Position numbers and translations under genes: made by a program. Positions 1-12,489 of a stretch of 64,000 nucleotides of DNA are shown one piece after another. The notes below the pieces were generated by a model. That model was given only the letters and a program-made list of their open reading frames with translations. It had not been told where the DNA came from and searched no databases. This DNA comes from Oxyruncus cristatus (lineage: Eukaryota; Chordata; Aves; Passeriformes; Cotingidae), in NCBI GenBank assembly GCA_013399855.1, contig VXAY01000769.1, positions 269,952-333,951 of the forward strand, in the 5' to 3' direction. Positions within the stretch are counted from its first letter, which is position 1, and every line of letters begins with the position of its first letter.

Positions 1-2264
1 ATAGTTTTCATACTTCTATTCTACTTTCAGGATTGCAGCCACCTTTTTCATGTTTACACTATAATAATGAATTTTAAAAACCCACCTTTCAAATGTGTTT
101 TCCAGAATAATACAGAGGGAACAAAGTAACAAAAGTAATGTAAAAGCAGGTTTATACCATGTTTACTCCACCCTTGGTAAATTTACACTCACCAAACTGC
201 AGTGTCCTGGAGAGAGCAACTTAAATAAGAATGAATCACTTAAGATTTTTCCAATCCTGTGGGGAATCAGAGAAGGAAGGAAAGACTAGAGCAAGAGAAA
301 AAAAAAATTGCTGTCTTTTTATAACCTACCTCTCATGGGTCTGCAGCACCTACAGAATTCCCTGAATGGGAATACTAGATTCTATCTTTTCCCCACAAAA
401 GTGTACACTTTCACTTCTTCCAAAGGAACTTGCAGGTTTTACAACTTGTAGTAAGTATAATTGGGGTAAATCATCTTCTTGGCTGTTTTTCTTCCTGTGT
501 GGTAGCTGTGTTACATGACTCCAGAAAATGAAACTGATTTAACTGTGGTGATATTATGGTGTTCATAGTCTGCTTTAAGTTAGATGAATATATATTTGAT
601 AAGACAAGTAGAAGTGAAGAAATCAGAATAAGATGAAAGGGATCCTGGTAGTCAGAAAAGAACCACAAACTGATGTACACACTGTAATGGTTTATTATTT
701 AGGTCTGATGAAAAGAGAAGAGGCTGACAAATTCACAAGCAAAAAGTGAAAGGAGGATAAAAGTTACAGATGGACAACTCATATTAGTTGTGTTTTTATA
801 TGTATATATACACACAACTCTCATCTCTTGCTTTTGAAGTAGATTTTAAGATTCACAAGAATGGTTTCCTTCTGTCATTAGTCATTGTCAGAGACAAAAT
901 TTTGGACAACAGGGACCTTCAGTATGAGGTCCTATATCTATTCTAAGGTTTAGTAAGACAGAACAAAATACACTTAATGTGGCAGGGAATGATGACCGCA
1001 GAGTTAGAAAACTGGATAACTACCAAACTTGCTTCAGTTTCTCTCTATTCTCCTATGTCACATTAGCTGCTAGAACAAAAGTCAGAGCATTTTTTTTAAT
1101 CTTCGTCTCCTTTTGCTGACAGTTCCTGGAATCAGCTTGGCACCAACTTAGCTTTTGCCCACCTTTCTCTGAACTAGAAGAAAGCCCTGGAACAATAGGT
1201 GATTTCATATTCTTTTTCAGTCTGACCTCTGAGCGTCTGGCAGGCATCATGTTGCCACCCTTATCTTTAGGAGCATGAAATTGTGGTAGACTCACACATA
1301 ACTTCAAGTATGAATATTAAAAGGGTCCTTATATGTGGTAGAACAAGAAGTATGCCCTGAATTTAGAATAATCTGGTGCTATGCTGATAAAAAAAAAAAA
1401 AAAAAAATTACCCTGAATTCCAGAGAGGGTTGAAAAGCTGCTAAGTGTGATAAAGAACAAACTATATGGTAGGTATAACCCTACCATAACAAGCACTGCA
1501 TTTCTCCTTTCTCTAATTTGTGCCTTATGTACAGATGAAAGGAAAATGCACAAATGCCCCAGGTCACTCTGAAGTACAGTTAACCATGTTTTATATATGC
1601 AAGAAAGAGGCAATCATCTTTTTCCCAACCCTAGTAAGTCAAGCCTCTTTCCAATCAGTTTGGATGTCCCTGCTGAATATTCTGATTGTTTTTATGTGTC
1701 ATCAGTGAAATGATAATGGCTAATTAATGATACATCTGGTGTGACATGCTCACTTAGGAGGACATAGAATTAATTGGGGGAAAATGTAAAAGTTCCGGCT
1801 GGAGAACAAGGCTCTCATATTATAACTTCTATGAGGTGCTATAATGTATCAGCTACATATATTATTACATATTAATATAAAAATTAAATATTGCTTTTCA
1901 GTTCCAAAGAAAACTCAGCTAATCAAAATGAGCATTCAGAAAGAATTAAAGGTGAGAGTTTGGTTTGTCATAGACTGAGGTCACATCTGAGAGTTACAGA
2001 ATATTTTTTCTGTACTGATTGACTGCAGAGAAAATAAATTTAGCAACACTTAATAGTACATTTGTCTTTTTTTACACAGTGATGAGATCTGAAGCTTCCA
2101 GAAGTTTACTGTTCATTGGCACTCAAAAGCAAAAAAAAAAAAAAAAGAAAACAGAGAATGAAAGCTTAGAATTAAGGAAGGTTTATCAAACAGAATAGAT
2201 TCTGCTGCTTAAATCAAGATGCAGGTGCATCATTAATGTTTTGCACAGTTCTGACCTTCCCACT
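1..2264. other. Non-coding AT-rich stretch
   Basis: No gene, RNA or recognisable transposon was seen. The open frames here are short, 62 to 94 codons, with no family resemblance or supporting structure. A poly-A run lies near 1388-1408 and a second near 2130-2147. Splice-like signals occur on the minus strand around 193-256, but nothing links them to other exons. Confidence 0.6.
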
Positions 2265-2600
2265 CTGTTTTAGAAAGAGTATAAATTCTAGAAGATATAC
2301 TGATTAGAGTGATCAAAATTATAGAATACATTAAGGAGAATTCTTCAGCCTAGAGAAGAAAACTGAGAGGTTTGCCAGTGGTCCATATGAAGTCATGAAT
2401 GGCATTAAAAGAAGTGGTGAAAACTATCAGGTTTCCTTGATAAATGGGCTATGAATCATCATATGAACTTATCAAACACTATGCTCGAGGTATATGGAAG
2501 TGTGTTTTCTCACAGTGCATCAAACTGCTCAACTTGTTGTCAGAGGAGATCAGTTTTTGGGATGGACCCCATGAATCTGGCTCACAAATAATAAAAATAA
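2265..2600 (+). mobile_element. Very old CR1/L3-like LINE 3' remnant
   Basis: A strongly decayed copy of the region after the reverse transcriptase of CR1/L3-type LINEs. The wording that remains corresponds to 'front of the 3' coding end' phrases: a stretch like cttcagcctagagaagaaaa (the FSLEKRR codons) at about 2345, then catgaatggcatt at about 2396, and a ggaactc-type segment ('actgctcaacttgttgtcag') near 2525. It carries no intact reading frame, and I see no terminal tail. The resemblance is to the old reptile/bird branch rather than to the young chicken CR1 copies seen elsewhere in the window. It could be another old LINE; a profile search against CR1/L3 consensus sequences would decide. 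Confidence 0.4.
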
Positions 2601-5009
2601 ACCCCACAAGATTTATCCTTTATATGAATTATGTAAGTTAAGAATGCATAATAATAACATATTTCTTTGTTTCTCCTGCTCTCTTACCTATACAGACACA
2701 CTACCAACTACTGGAAGCAGAATGCTGTGTTGAAAGTCCTTCTCTCTTTCTAAGAGCTCCAAGCCAAACACACACACAAAAACAAATAGAAATTTAAAAA
2801 AACAAACCAAAACAAAAAACAGCTGAGCCATCAACACCATTCTTTTGTTAGCCAAGACAGTAAAAAGCTTTGCACAGTAAAGACCTAGGGAGTCTACACT
2901 TTTAAACTTTAAATAAATAAATAAATAAAAATCGTTAACGTTTACACAGAATCATATAACTTTAGGCAAAGTACGTTCTGGACAAAGCTGAGAAACTGCA
3001 CATTTTGATTAGGCTTAATTAAGTACATAGTTGGAACACTATAAAGAAAGAAACGCAGTTAAGTGACCAAAGTGAATTAATATTTAAAACTCGAAAGGAT
3101 AGAAAGATGACTTTATTCCTGTTCTTTATTGCTTTTCTAAAACATAGTTGCCACTAGTGTTAAAAGAAAGCTACTACTGAAGTTTATTTTATCTAAGGAC
3201 GAAAATTAAAAGATTTTTTTCCCCTCAAACCGGTTCCCCAAATTTCTCTGTATTTGAAGTTTCTTGCACTATCATCAGTAATGTCATTAACTGCAAAATC
3301 TGCAATATCTTTTGAGAGAAAAAGTTAGGTATTTTCTCAGCATGGAAATGAGCACACTACTATCTTCCTCTAAGGATATTGCTGTTGTAAAGCACTGTGC
3401 AGAGATGATAACCAAGTTATCTTACTGCTACATTACTCAAATAATTCAGAACTAGTTCCGTTATTTTCATATAGCTTAATAAAAGATTTGTTTGTAATGC
3501 ATGATGCAGAGCTCTGGCCTTCAGTACACTCTACAGAAGATTAGACTGAAGAACCTAAGTCCTTTAACTCTTAAAACCTGAGGAACTTAAAACGTACAGT
3601 CTGACATGGAGGAGACGTACCTCAACTCCAAAAACGTATTGCCACCTTTGGTAAGAGTATTGATTTACCGCAGAAATAGCTAGGATCAGATATCATGCCT
3701 TAATGACAGATCTCTTCCTCTGAGCAACAGAAATACAGCAGACTTTGCAGGCACTTACAGCTTCTATCCTTTGTTTTCATGCTAGAGCCATGGAAAGGAA
3801 AAGGAATCAGGTATGGCTAAAAGGCATTAATTTTTAATCCTTGAATCTAACTTCTACTCATTTGTGAATAGATCAGATTCTTACTGAAGTCTTTTAATAA
3901 GGAGAATTCTGTTAATGTAAGATGTGACAAATTATAAAAGTTTTGATGCCCTGCTCCTGAGAAGGCTACACTATCTTTCAGTCATAGAAAAGAAATCTTG
4001 CCTCTGGATCACCGCAGCAGAAAATACATACTGAAGAATAAATACTGAAATTCTGTTTCAGTTTACCCGTGTATATGGAATTAATCTGCATAAAGGAAAA
4101 TCTAAATAGAGCTTGTCTGAGTATACTTCCCAATTATTAGGAGGTGGAAAAGGAGCCAGTGTTCTTTGTATAGATATAATGGATTCTAGTGCACTCTTAT
4201 ATAGACTTGGTTGGAATGCTAAAAATTTAAAATATCTGAAACCTTTCTTCTTGAAAACTAAATCTCTTAAAACTGGATTTTGATGATTTAAGGGCTGGAA
4301 AGGATCTGCCAGAATGAATGATTTTATTGTAATTATAACCCATAGGTGTGTATTATTTACTGTTTATTAATATAATAAATTGTTACCCCACTGGCAAAAT
4401 ATACTTTGTTCAATAGGCAGAAGAAAGCAATCTTCCTTTGATAGATTTTTGCTAGTTTTTTGCTCTCAAACTTTTTCATAAACTTCTCTTTTTTCTTGCT
4501 GAAGTCATTACAGAACATTTACCTTCCTGCTCTCAATAGTACTTAAAGACTTTAAAAAGTTCTTCCTGGGGAGAAAATGTAGCAGTCAGTATTGGATTAA
4601 GCCAGCAAGGGTTGAATATACATGACAGCAGCATCTCAAGTCTCCCCTTGCTCCGCCTTCCCAATCCACAGGAAAGAAATACAGTGACCCAAGAGCAGCA
4701 GCAATTTAGTTCAAAGAGAAAGTACAGTGAGATTTAAAACCCGTCCTGAGAAATTATAATACCTTCCAGTGAGTATTGCAACCAAAAATGCATATAGAGA
4801 TGCTATTTGGAGATTTTAAAAGCATATTTTTTAATCTGACAGGATTTGTTGACCAAATCCTCACATACAGTAAATCAGCACCTAATCTATAGGTGAAAAA
4901 TCCATTCTCCATGGTGTTCTTTCTGGTTTGGATGATGATATTGCCATAGCTTGTATTCAATAGCTGGTTCATCAGAAAAAATGTGCAAACTATAGTATAT
5001 GGCCCCAGT
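2601..5009. other. Non-coding stretch
   Basis: No gene or clear mobile element was recognised. It contains an (AAAT)n microsatellite at 2911-2930 and A-rich runs near 2770-2820. The minus-strand open frames at 4754-5171 are shadows of, or overlap, the decayed CR1 that begins close to 5010. Confidence 0.55.
2911..2930. repeat. (AAAT)n microsatellite
   Basis: About five AAAT units in a row. Confidence 0.85.
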
Positions 5010-6375
5010 TATTTTAGGAAACTGATTAGACGCTTGTATAGCTGATGTCTTAGACCACAGGGCCCTCTTTTTGAGTGCTGAAGACAAAGCTGTTGAGGGC
5101 GGCTTTTTCAGCCAACATGGTGAGTAGAGCTCTAGCCTAGGAATGGATGTGAAAGGGAAATTACAACCCACAGTCCAAAAATGAGGTAGTGGGCAAAGGT
5201 TGCAAGGCAGCAGGTAAAGGAGACATCTCCCAAGTTGTAAAACAGGGTGAGAGTTTCCATCTCAAGCACATTATATGCATAGAAATGCACACAGCCTGTG
5301 AAACAAACAGCAAAGATTGCAGCTGTGGCTGTGGTTACACATCTACAACGTCATTCCACTTACTCAGCTATGGTGGGAGAACTCACACAAACAGGTTATT
5401 GCAATGGGTGGATACACACTCTTCAGGGGAGACATGTCAAGAAGAGGACAGAGGAGGTAAGAGGGAGGTGAAGGAGTTCAGAAGAATGCAAGTCCTGCTG
5501 TGAGGCAGACAACAATATGGCTGAGAGTTCACAGCTTAGAATCAAAGGAGAGGCCAGTAAGGGAAACCCAGTGGTGAGAGTTTGCTACAGTTCATCTGAT
5601 CAGGGTGAGTATGAATGAAGCTATTTTGGAATAATCCAGAATTCTGGACCACAGGCCCCAATTCTCGTGGGAGAACACTGGCATTTTCTGGTAGGGCACC
5701 ACAATAGGAAAGATTTTTGGAGGCTGTCAGGGCTAACTTCTTGATGAAAATACTGATACCATCTAGGGGTTATGTACAGCTGAATCAGCTCTTCACAGGC
5801 CGGGAAGAACCAGTTGAGGATGTGATAATCAATGATAACTTTGTCTGGAACAACCATGATTTAGTGAAGTTCAAGATCCTGAGGAGAATGAAGGAGATAA
5901 GAAGCAGTCTATATTCTGTACTTTAGGAGAGCAGATTTCAGATTATTCAGGGAACAGGTACATAGGATCACATGGGAAGAGGCAGTTCTGAAGGGCTGAA
6001 GAAGGCTGTGAAGGGCAACAACCAAGCGCAATAATGGTCCATCCCGGTTCCCAGGAAAACAAACAAATGTCTCAGGAGACCAACCTGACTAGACAGAGAA
6101 CTCATGGCAGAATTCAAAAGAAAAAAAAAAAAGGCAGTATACAAGAAGCTTAATCAGGGAAAGACTACTAAGGAGAAATTTGGAAGCATTGCTCAGCCAT
6201 GCGGGGTTGTTGTTAAAGAGCTGCAGCTTGCTTTGAAACCTGTTAGGGATGGCAAGGGCAACAAGTTTTGCTTCTAGTACTGCCGTAGTATGCAAATATA
6301 GTGTTGAAAGGGGTTTGTGATTTAGTGACAGCAGGTGTGTAAGGTTGAGGTACTCAACAGAAAGAACAGCTAATA
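5010..6375 (+). mobile_element. Old CR1 LINE, 5' part (ORF1 tail, ORF2 endonuclease and linker)
   Basis: First half of an old CR1 retrotransposon that a younger CR1 has split. In order: the tail of the ORF1 esterase (about 5030-5110, DHRALFLSAEDKAVEGG), a short inter-ORF spacer around 5125-5170, the ORF2 endonuclease (about 5285-5620: HSL.NKQ, then LWWENSHKQVIAMGGYTLFR, then RIKGEASKGNPVVRVCY in shifted frames), and the linker before the reverse transcriptase (5700-6260: DFW..FLEAV-like start, NNHDLVKFKILRRMKE, ELMAEFKKKKKVYKKLNQ). ORF2 would cut target DNA and copy the element's RNA. Here it is dead, with frameshifts, stops and a lost GDFN-type motif. The copy resumes at about 7690. The left edge is uncertain by roughly 50 bp, and ORF1 may extend slightly further left. 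Confidence 0.75.
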
Positions 6376-7675
6376 TTGGATGAGGATAGAGATAGGCCAA
6401 TGTGATGCCCATCCACAAAAAAGGCCAGAGGAAGGATCAGGGGAACTACAGAACTGTCAGCCTGACCTCAGTGCCCAGCAAGGTTCCGGAATAGATTATC
6501 TTAAATGCGATCACACAGCACATACAGGATGGCTGGGGGATCAGACTCAGCCAGCACAGATTTAGGAAGGGCAGGTCCTGCATGACCAACCTGATCTCCT
6601 TCTGTGATCAGGTAACACGCCTGGTGGATGAGGGGAAGGCTGTGGATGTGTCTATCTGGACTTCAGCAAAGCCTTTGACACCGTCTCCCACAGCATTCTC
6701 CTGGAAAAGCTGCAGCCCACGGCTTGGACAGGGGCACTCTGTGCTGGGTTAGGAACTGGCTGGAGGGCCGGGCCCAGAGAGTGGTGGTGAACGGGGCTGC
6801 ATCCAGTTAGAAGCCAGTGGTGTCCCCCAGGGATCAGTACTTGGCCCAGTCCTGTTTAATATCTTTACTGATGATTTAGATGAGGGGATTGAGTGCACCA
6901 CTAGCAAATTTGCAGATGACACCAAGTTGGGGGGGAGTGTTGATCTGGTGGAGGAAGGCTCTGTTGAGGGACCTGGACAGGCTGCACAGACTGGCCAAAT
7001 CCAGTGGGATGAAGTTCAACAAGGCCAAGTGCTGGGTCNATGAGCCAGCAGTGTGCCCAGGTGGCCAAGAAGGCCAATGGCATCCTGGCCTGGATCAGGA
7101 GCAGTGTGGCCAGTAGGAACAGGGAAGTGATTCTGCCCCTGTACTTGGCACTGGTGAGGCCACACCTGGAGTGCTGTGTCCAGTTCTGGGGTCCTCAGTT
7201 TAAGAAGGATGTTGAAGTGCTGGAGCAGGTCCAGAGAAGAGCAACCAGGCTGTTGAAGGGTCTCAAGCACAAGCCCTATGAGGAGAGGCTGAGGGAGCTG
7301 GGGTTGTTTAGCCTGGAGAAGAAGAGGCTCAAGAGAGACCTCATCACTCTCTACAACTGCCTGAGAGGAGGTTGTAGCCAGGTGGGCGTCAGTCTCTTCT
7401 CTTAAATAACTAGCAATAGGACAAGAGGGCACAGTCTTAAGCTGCACCAGGGGAAGTTTAGGTTGGACATGAGGAAGTTCTTCACAGAAAGGGTGATTGG
7501 GCATTGGAATGGACTGGCCAGAAGGTGGTGGAGTCACCGTCCCTGCAGGTGTTTAAGAAGGCTGGATGTGGCACTTAGTGTCATGGTCTAGTTGACAACG
7601 TGGTGTTTAATCATAGGTTGGACTCCATGATCTCAGAGATCTTTTCTAACCTAGTTGATTCTGTAATAGTATTTA
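6376..7675 (+). mobile_element. Younger 5'-truncated CR1 LINE, inserted in older CR1
   Basis: The best-preserved transposon here. It enters ORF2 within the reverse transcriptase at ANVMPIHKKG (about 6393) and reads NYRTVSLTSVPSKV, then CMTNLISFCDQVTRLVDEGK (about 6575-6640), a YLDFSKAFD-type block, and the catalytic FADDT at 6909-6923. After a break come [16 protein letters not shown] (7040 on), [20 protein letters not shown] and [19 protein letters not shown] (to about 7340). The 3' UTR ends in the CR1 tail at about 7620-7668. Frameshifts make it non-functional. 5' truncation at the reverse transcriptase is normal for CR1, since target-primed reverse transcription often stops early. One undetermined base sits at 7039 in a place where roughly 150-250 bp of normal CR1 sequence is missing. 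Confidence 0.93.
7039..7039. other. Single undetermined base (n)
   Basis: The only ambiguous base in the window. It lies in the inserted CR1 between codons for KAKCWV and MSQQC, which are normally separated by about 50 to 80 codons of ORF2. It may stand for a collapsed assembly gap rather than a real single base. Confidence 0.9.
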
Positions 7676-7689
7676 CTTCAGGTAACTCA

Positions 7690-9155
7690 AAGCATGCAAA
7701 TCCAAGTGATTAGATGAGCTGCATCCAAGTGTGCCAAGAGAAATGGCTGATGTCCTTCAACAAGTGATGTCAGTCATCTTTGACAGGTTGTGGAAATCTG
7801 AGAACTGGAGAAAGGCAAATATTTCAATCATCTTCAAAAAGGCCAGTATGTCAGCTTTGGAAAATTACAGATCAATGAGTTTCACCTTGTTGCCTAGGAA
7901 AAATCAAAGAGTGCTCCTGAAACATAATTCTGGACACATGAAGGACAAAGTACTTGGGAAGAGTTAGCATCTCCGGAGTGTAAACCATTCTTGAGAAGCC
8001 TGTTTGACTCCTGTGATAAAGCAAAGGGTTTTATTAATGAGGTTAGACTAGTGGAAGTAATTTACCTGGATTTTAAACAAGGCTTTCAACTGCCTTGTTT
8101 CCTGCATTATTTCTATATCCCAGTTAGAACATTACAGTCTGGATGCATAAATAAATAAATCTAACTGGGAAAATAACCCCCCAAATCTGATAGAAAGCAC
8201 AAGGTAGTGTTCATGGTGTCTTCCCCTACCTAGAGGGCAGTGACAAGTGGAGGAGTTTATCCTATAACCTGTCCATTTAAAAACTTTATCAATGACCAAG
8301 AGGAAGTGAATGAAGTGCACTCACATCAAGTTTGCAATTGACCTCAAATTGCTGTATCAGTTGATAGACTAGAAGGCAGGATATCCATCCAGAGTAGACA
8401 GGATGAAGGCTCGGGCAACCGGAACCTCAGCAAGGTTCTTCAGATAGAACAAATGACAAGTCTTCTGCTTGGAAAGGAAGAGCCCCCTTCAATGGTACGT
8501 GCTGGAACCCATTTCTCAGAGGAGCAGCTCTGCTGAAAATATTCTGGCAGTGTAGGTGGATGCAGTCTGGGCACAAGCCAACATCCCAGCAGCAAAGAAA
8601 GCTGAGAGCATCCTGTTCTGTACTAACAGAAGTGTGACCAGGAGATCCACAGAAGTGGTTATCCCCCTCTCAGCACCATACATAGAGTCCCATGTCCAGT
8701 TTTGGGCTCCTCTATAGAAGGCAGATGTTGATAAGTGGGCTAATTTTGGCACACCTTGTTCAGAGCTGTAGTACTTGCTCTGTGAGGAGAGCATGAGGGA
8801 GCTGGAAAAAGGACAGCTTTGGGGCAACTTAGCAGCAGTCTCCAAGTATTTATGAGAATATCACCAAGGCAATGGAGCCAGCTTGTTCAGAGATACATTG
8901 GAAGTATATTAGGGACAGCAGACATAAGGTGAAATGCAAGACGTTCAGACTTACAAATGTTTTCCCCCATGAGGATAGTCAAGCACTGGAACAGACTACC
9001 TGGAAAGGTATCCCTCCTTGGGGTTTTTAAGAACCAACCGGACTAAACTCTGTCCAACTTGGTCTGACCTCATACCTCATAGCTGACCCTACTTTGACCA
9101 GGAGGTTGGACTTCAGCTCTCCTGAAGTCCCTTCCAACAAGAATCATCCTATGAT
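7690..9155 (+). mobile_element. Old CR1 LINE, 3' part (reverse transcriptase and 3' end)
   Basis: Continuation of the older CR1 after the inserted copy. It resumes in the segment just before the reverse-transcriptase core with DEMHPS-type codons, then PREMADVLQQVMSVIFDRLW and NWRKANISIIFKKA (7728-7850), NYRSMSFTLLP and HMKDK (to about 7955). Further on are a YLDFK-type block (about 8065), an old equivalent of the C-terminal region (8600-8900), and a 3' UTR ending in 'cccttccaacaagaatcatcctatgat' style sequence at 9126-9155, read here in parts. It is more diverged than the inserted copy, with many stops. About 60-90 codons expected between the linker and this segment are missing or unrecognisable around the insertion. 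Confidence 0.85.
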
Positions 9156-12100
9156 GCTAATATTTTCAAGTTATTTTTTATATGCTTAACTAGCTTGACT
9201 ATACTCTCACAGAGCTGCGTGGCATAATTTGGAAACAATTATTTAAAAAGATATTTATCTCATGTTCCTTTACAGATATGTGAATATGCATATTCACTTA
9301 TAGACAACATAATAAAGTTTATTGAATTGCTTATGCTAATAGGATCACATCTTCAGAGACCATCAGTGATGCAGCTCAGTTGGTACATGCCTAGTTTTCA
9401 AAACTGGATTGTGGTTGCCTAGTCCTGCAAATCCTACTGTTGTAAGACATATCGTTAAACATCTTAATCTAATTTGTGTCATACTACCTTGGGGACTATC
9501 TATTTCTACCCAAGACACTCCATAAAAGAAGAATCATATAGGATATATTAAAGTAAATGCACCAACCTGAAAGCCTTGGCAGAGGCTGACGGTGTTGTAT
9601 TCACAGATAACTTGGTATGTACAGGATCTGCAGGTAACAGAGTAATAAAGCCTCACACTCCAAGGAGGTTGGACTTGATGAATTATATAAATCGGATAGA
9701 GAGCACATTTGCAGAAGGTCTGATGTGTTCCCAGATGAAACTATTGTTGATATTGATACACCAGGCTTTGTCTGAAAGAAGCTCTATGAAGTCAAGAAAA
9801 TCTCCAAATTACTTATGGAGTCATATGCTATTTTCCAGCCATCATAATACCTTGGTCATCTTCTTGCCTTGTACGGCAAACCAGCCTTCAGCCTCTATCT
9901 ATCTCCTCCCTATTTTGTTTCCTGTAAACTTGAAATAAGATCACACTCTTTGGTCGTAATATCCTCTTTGATTAAATGAAGGGCTCAAACTGTACCATGT
10001 TGCTCTGAGCTGAGATACAAATAAGCAAAGTAGAGCTGTTTGGCTACTATTCCCTCACACTGAACACTTAAAGATATGGTACATACATGCTTAGCATTAC
10101 TGTGGCATACACAGGTGTTGAGTTACAGTGTATCAGTAGCTTTGAAAATAAACTGAATTTCCATTCATCAATCAACATTGTGATAGGTGATTTGCATGCA
10201 TGCAGACACAGAGCACATATATAAATATCTCTATACAGCACCAAATGTTCAGTAAGCAGGTATACGTACAACTGCATAGCCAGGGAATGATAGATCAAAA
10301 TCAGGTTTCTAAGAGCTATGAACTACTGGTGAACTACTCTAGGAGCACTGACTTTCAGTTCCAATTATGTTGCACAGCCCTGAAGTGTTGAGTCATACAC
10401 TCTTAATCATATTCTTTGTTTACACACTGTATTCAAACCTTCAAATCCTCTTGTGCTGGGATTGCTTTTTAAGTAGTCCTTCTGCTTCTCTGGTGGGAAT
10501 TTTTTTACCAAAATTATTGATTTTTCTTTTTTGCTCATTATCAGCATTTTATGCAGTATATTTTGTATTCCTGAGTAGGTCATGTGTTAGAATCTTTGTC
10601 CCCCAGACTATCAATGGTACATTTATGGATAATCCAGGTCATCCATATAACAAATATAACCACAAATTCACTTGTACACTATTGTAAGTTAAAATTGAAT
10701 TCAAGAAAGGTGTTTTCCTAACCTGGTTTGGATTTATTTTTAAAGGTCAAATTTACATTTCTCAAGAGTTACCAGTTTTTATACACACCTCCTCTACCAT
10801 TTTTACAGCCAAACATTTTTAGTTTACAAATTTAAATCAAGTAGGACTGTCTTATTCTGAGACATATCAAAATATAATTATACATTCTGGTAGTCAGCTG
10901 AACTTTGTCACTAATCTGCATCCTATCTTGAGCAATTTATTTTCCCACTTGTCATGAAACCTATGACTGGAGTTGATCTTTTATAGACCATTTGGCAAAA
11001 GTGCATTATTAGAAATACAGTCGCATCTGCATTAGAATAGTTTTTGTCCAAATTTCGGATGCAGGCTCTGCTATATGCTTTCTAAAACTCCCCAAAAGGA
11101 GTGGAAGACATAAAACATTAAGGTGAATACAATGAACTACTATCTTGTAAATTAGTAAACCTTAACCTTTCTAAAGTAGTATTAAAATATTTTATTCTCA
11201 TTTAAGATTGATTTTACCAATCAGTGTCACTGGAACTATATAAACTTTTTCTAGTTCTAAGGAAATATCCTTTATTCCCATCATGTTGTATAAAACATGA
11301 TATTTTTGAGGAGAGGGCCTAGGGTTTTGGTTTTGTGTAAAACTATGTTTAATAAAACAGGTTTGAGAAAATAAATCACTCATCAAGAATAGCAAACCTG
11401 CTGTTTTGAAGTAACATTAACAAGCCACTTACTGTACTCAGAAAAGCAGCTTATTAGAACTCTATATACACAGCTATGCTTGTTCTAAATTCCAGCAGCA
11501 CAGCAGTATTCAGAATATTCCAAGAGTTTTAAAATGTGACCAATTACATAACTAGATAGGCCAAAAGACTTGGTAACTAAAAATCAGTGCAGATCTTCAA
11601 CAACAAAATTTTAAATATTCTCAGTAAAATGTACAAAAAATGAAATAAGAAAGACCATAGGTTACCTAAGACTCCACCTTCTTGTGTATATAATAAGAAG
11701 GGATACACTTTTGCTCAGATCAGTCTATGCAACAAGTGACAATTTATCAGCTTTCTTAAAACAAGTGTACCTTCCTACAATTTCTCCAGATCGTAGTAGG
11801 GTATTATCAACACTTCAGGTGGCACAGGAAAAGGCTGCAAAGTGTGAAATTCCCAAAAATAAAGTTATCTTAAGAATATTCAGTGCCACTCACTCCACAT
11901 CCTTTGAATTTGATTATGGAATTAGAACAACTCAGAGCAGCCTTTCAGCTGCAGCTGGAGGAGATTGTTTCCCTGCTCATAAAAGATTACGTAGGTGATG
12001 TTAACTGTCCTAACACAGTCCTGTTAGGTTTAGAAAGGATTAGGAATAGCATATCTCTGTGGTATACCTACCATTGCTGCCGTAATATGCCTCAAACCTA

Positions 12101-12489
12101 CTGTTCCTCACAGCTTTTTTTTTTTGACGTTTCTACTAGACTACAGCATCTTTCCTATTTTGGAAGTCAAGAACAGAGTGGCCTAATATAATTTGATCAA
12201 TGAATTCAGAAGAGGCTAGATTCTGAATTCTCTTCTTTTTCATAGAGGTTTATGTCCTTCCTCCCATCCCCATAAATCCTATAGCTTTGTTTTCAGTTCT
12301 TTGATAAGAATGAAAAGATGTTACAGTTGTACCTCAAGAATCAAGAAGGGAAATTTGTTTTCCCTTAATACAATGTTGTATTAGAAATAGTGATACCAAT
12401 CAGGTGAGAACATAAGATTTGAACAGCTATGAAATGGGGTTGCACTAAGAGTGTTTGAACTTCATGAGAACTTGTTGACAGATAGCTGT
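9156..12489. other. Non-coding stretch
   Basis: No mobile element was recognised. The longest plus-strand open frames are 9576-9938 (120 codons), 11684-11998 and 11883-12191. None matches a family I know. The last contains a Leu/Glu/Gln-rich segment starting at 11916 (MELEQLRAAFQLQLEEIVSL) that could form a helix, and is discussed as a finding. Confidence 0.55.

Noticed and set aside
193..256. 64-nt minus-strand segment with acceptor and gtgagt donor, open as IGKILSDSFLFKLLSPGHCS
   Set aside because: No partner exon, and such pairs are expected several times per strand in 64 kb.
7040..7405. 121-codon open frame with clear protein similarity
   Set aside because: It is the C-terminal part of CR1 ORF2 within the inserted element, not a host gene.
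9576..9938. 120-codon plus-strand open frame
   Set aside because: No motif, no splice context and no coding-like composition. The length is unremarkable for chance in 64 kb.
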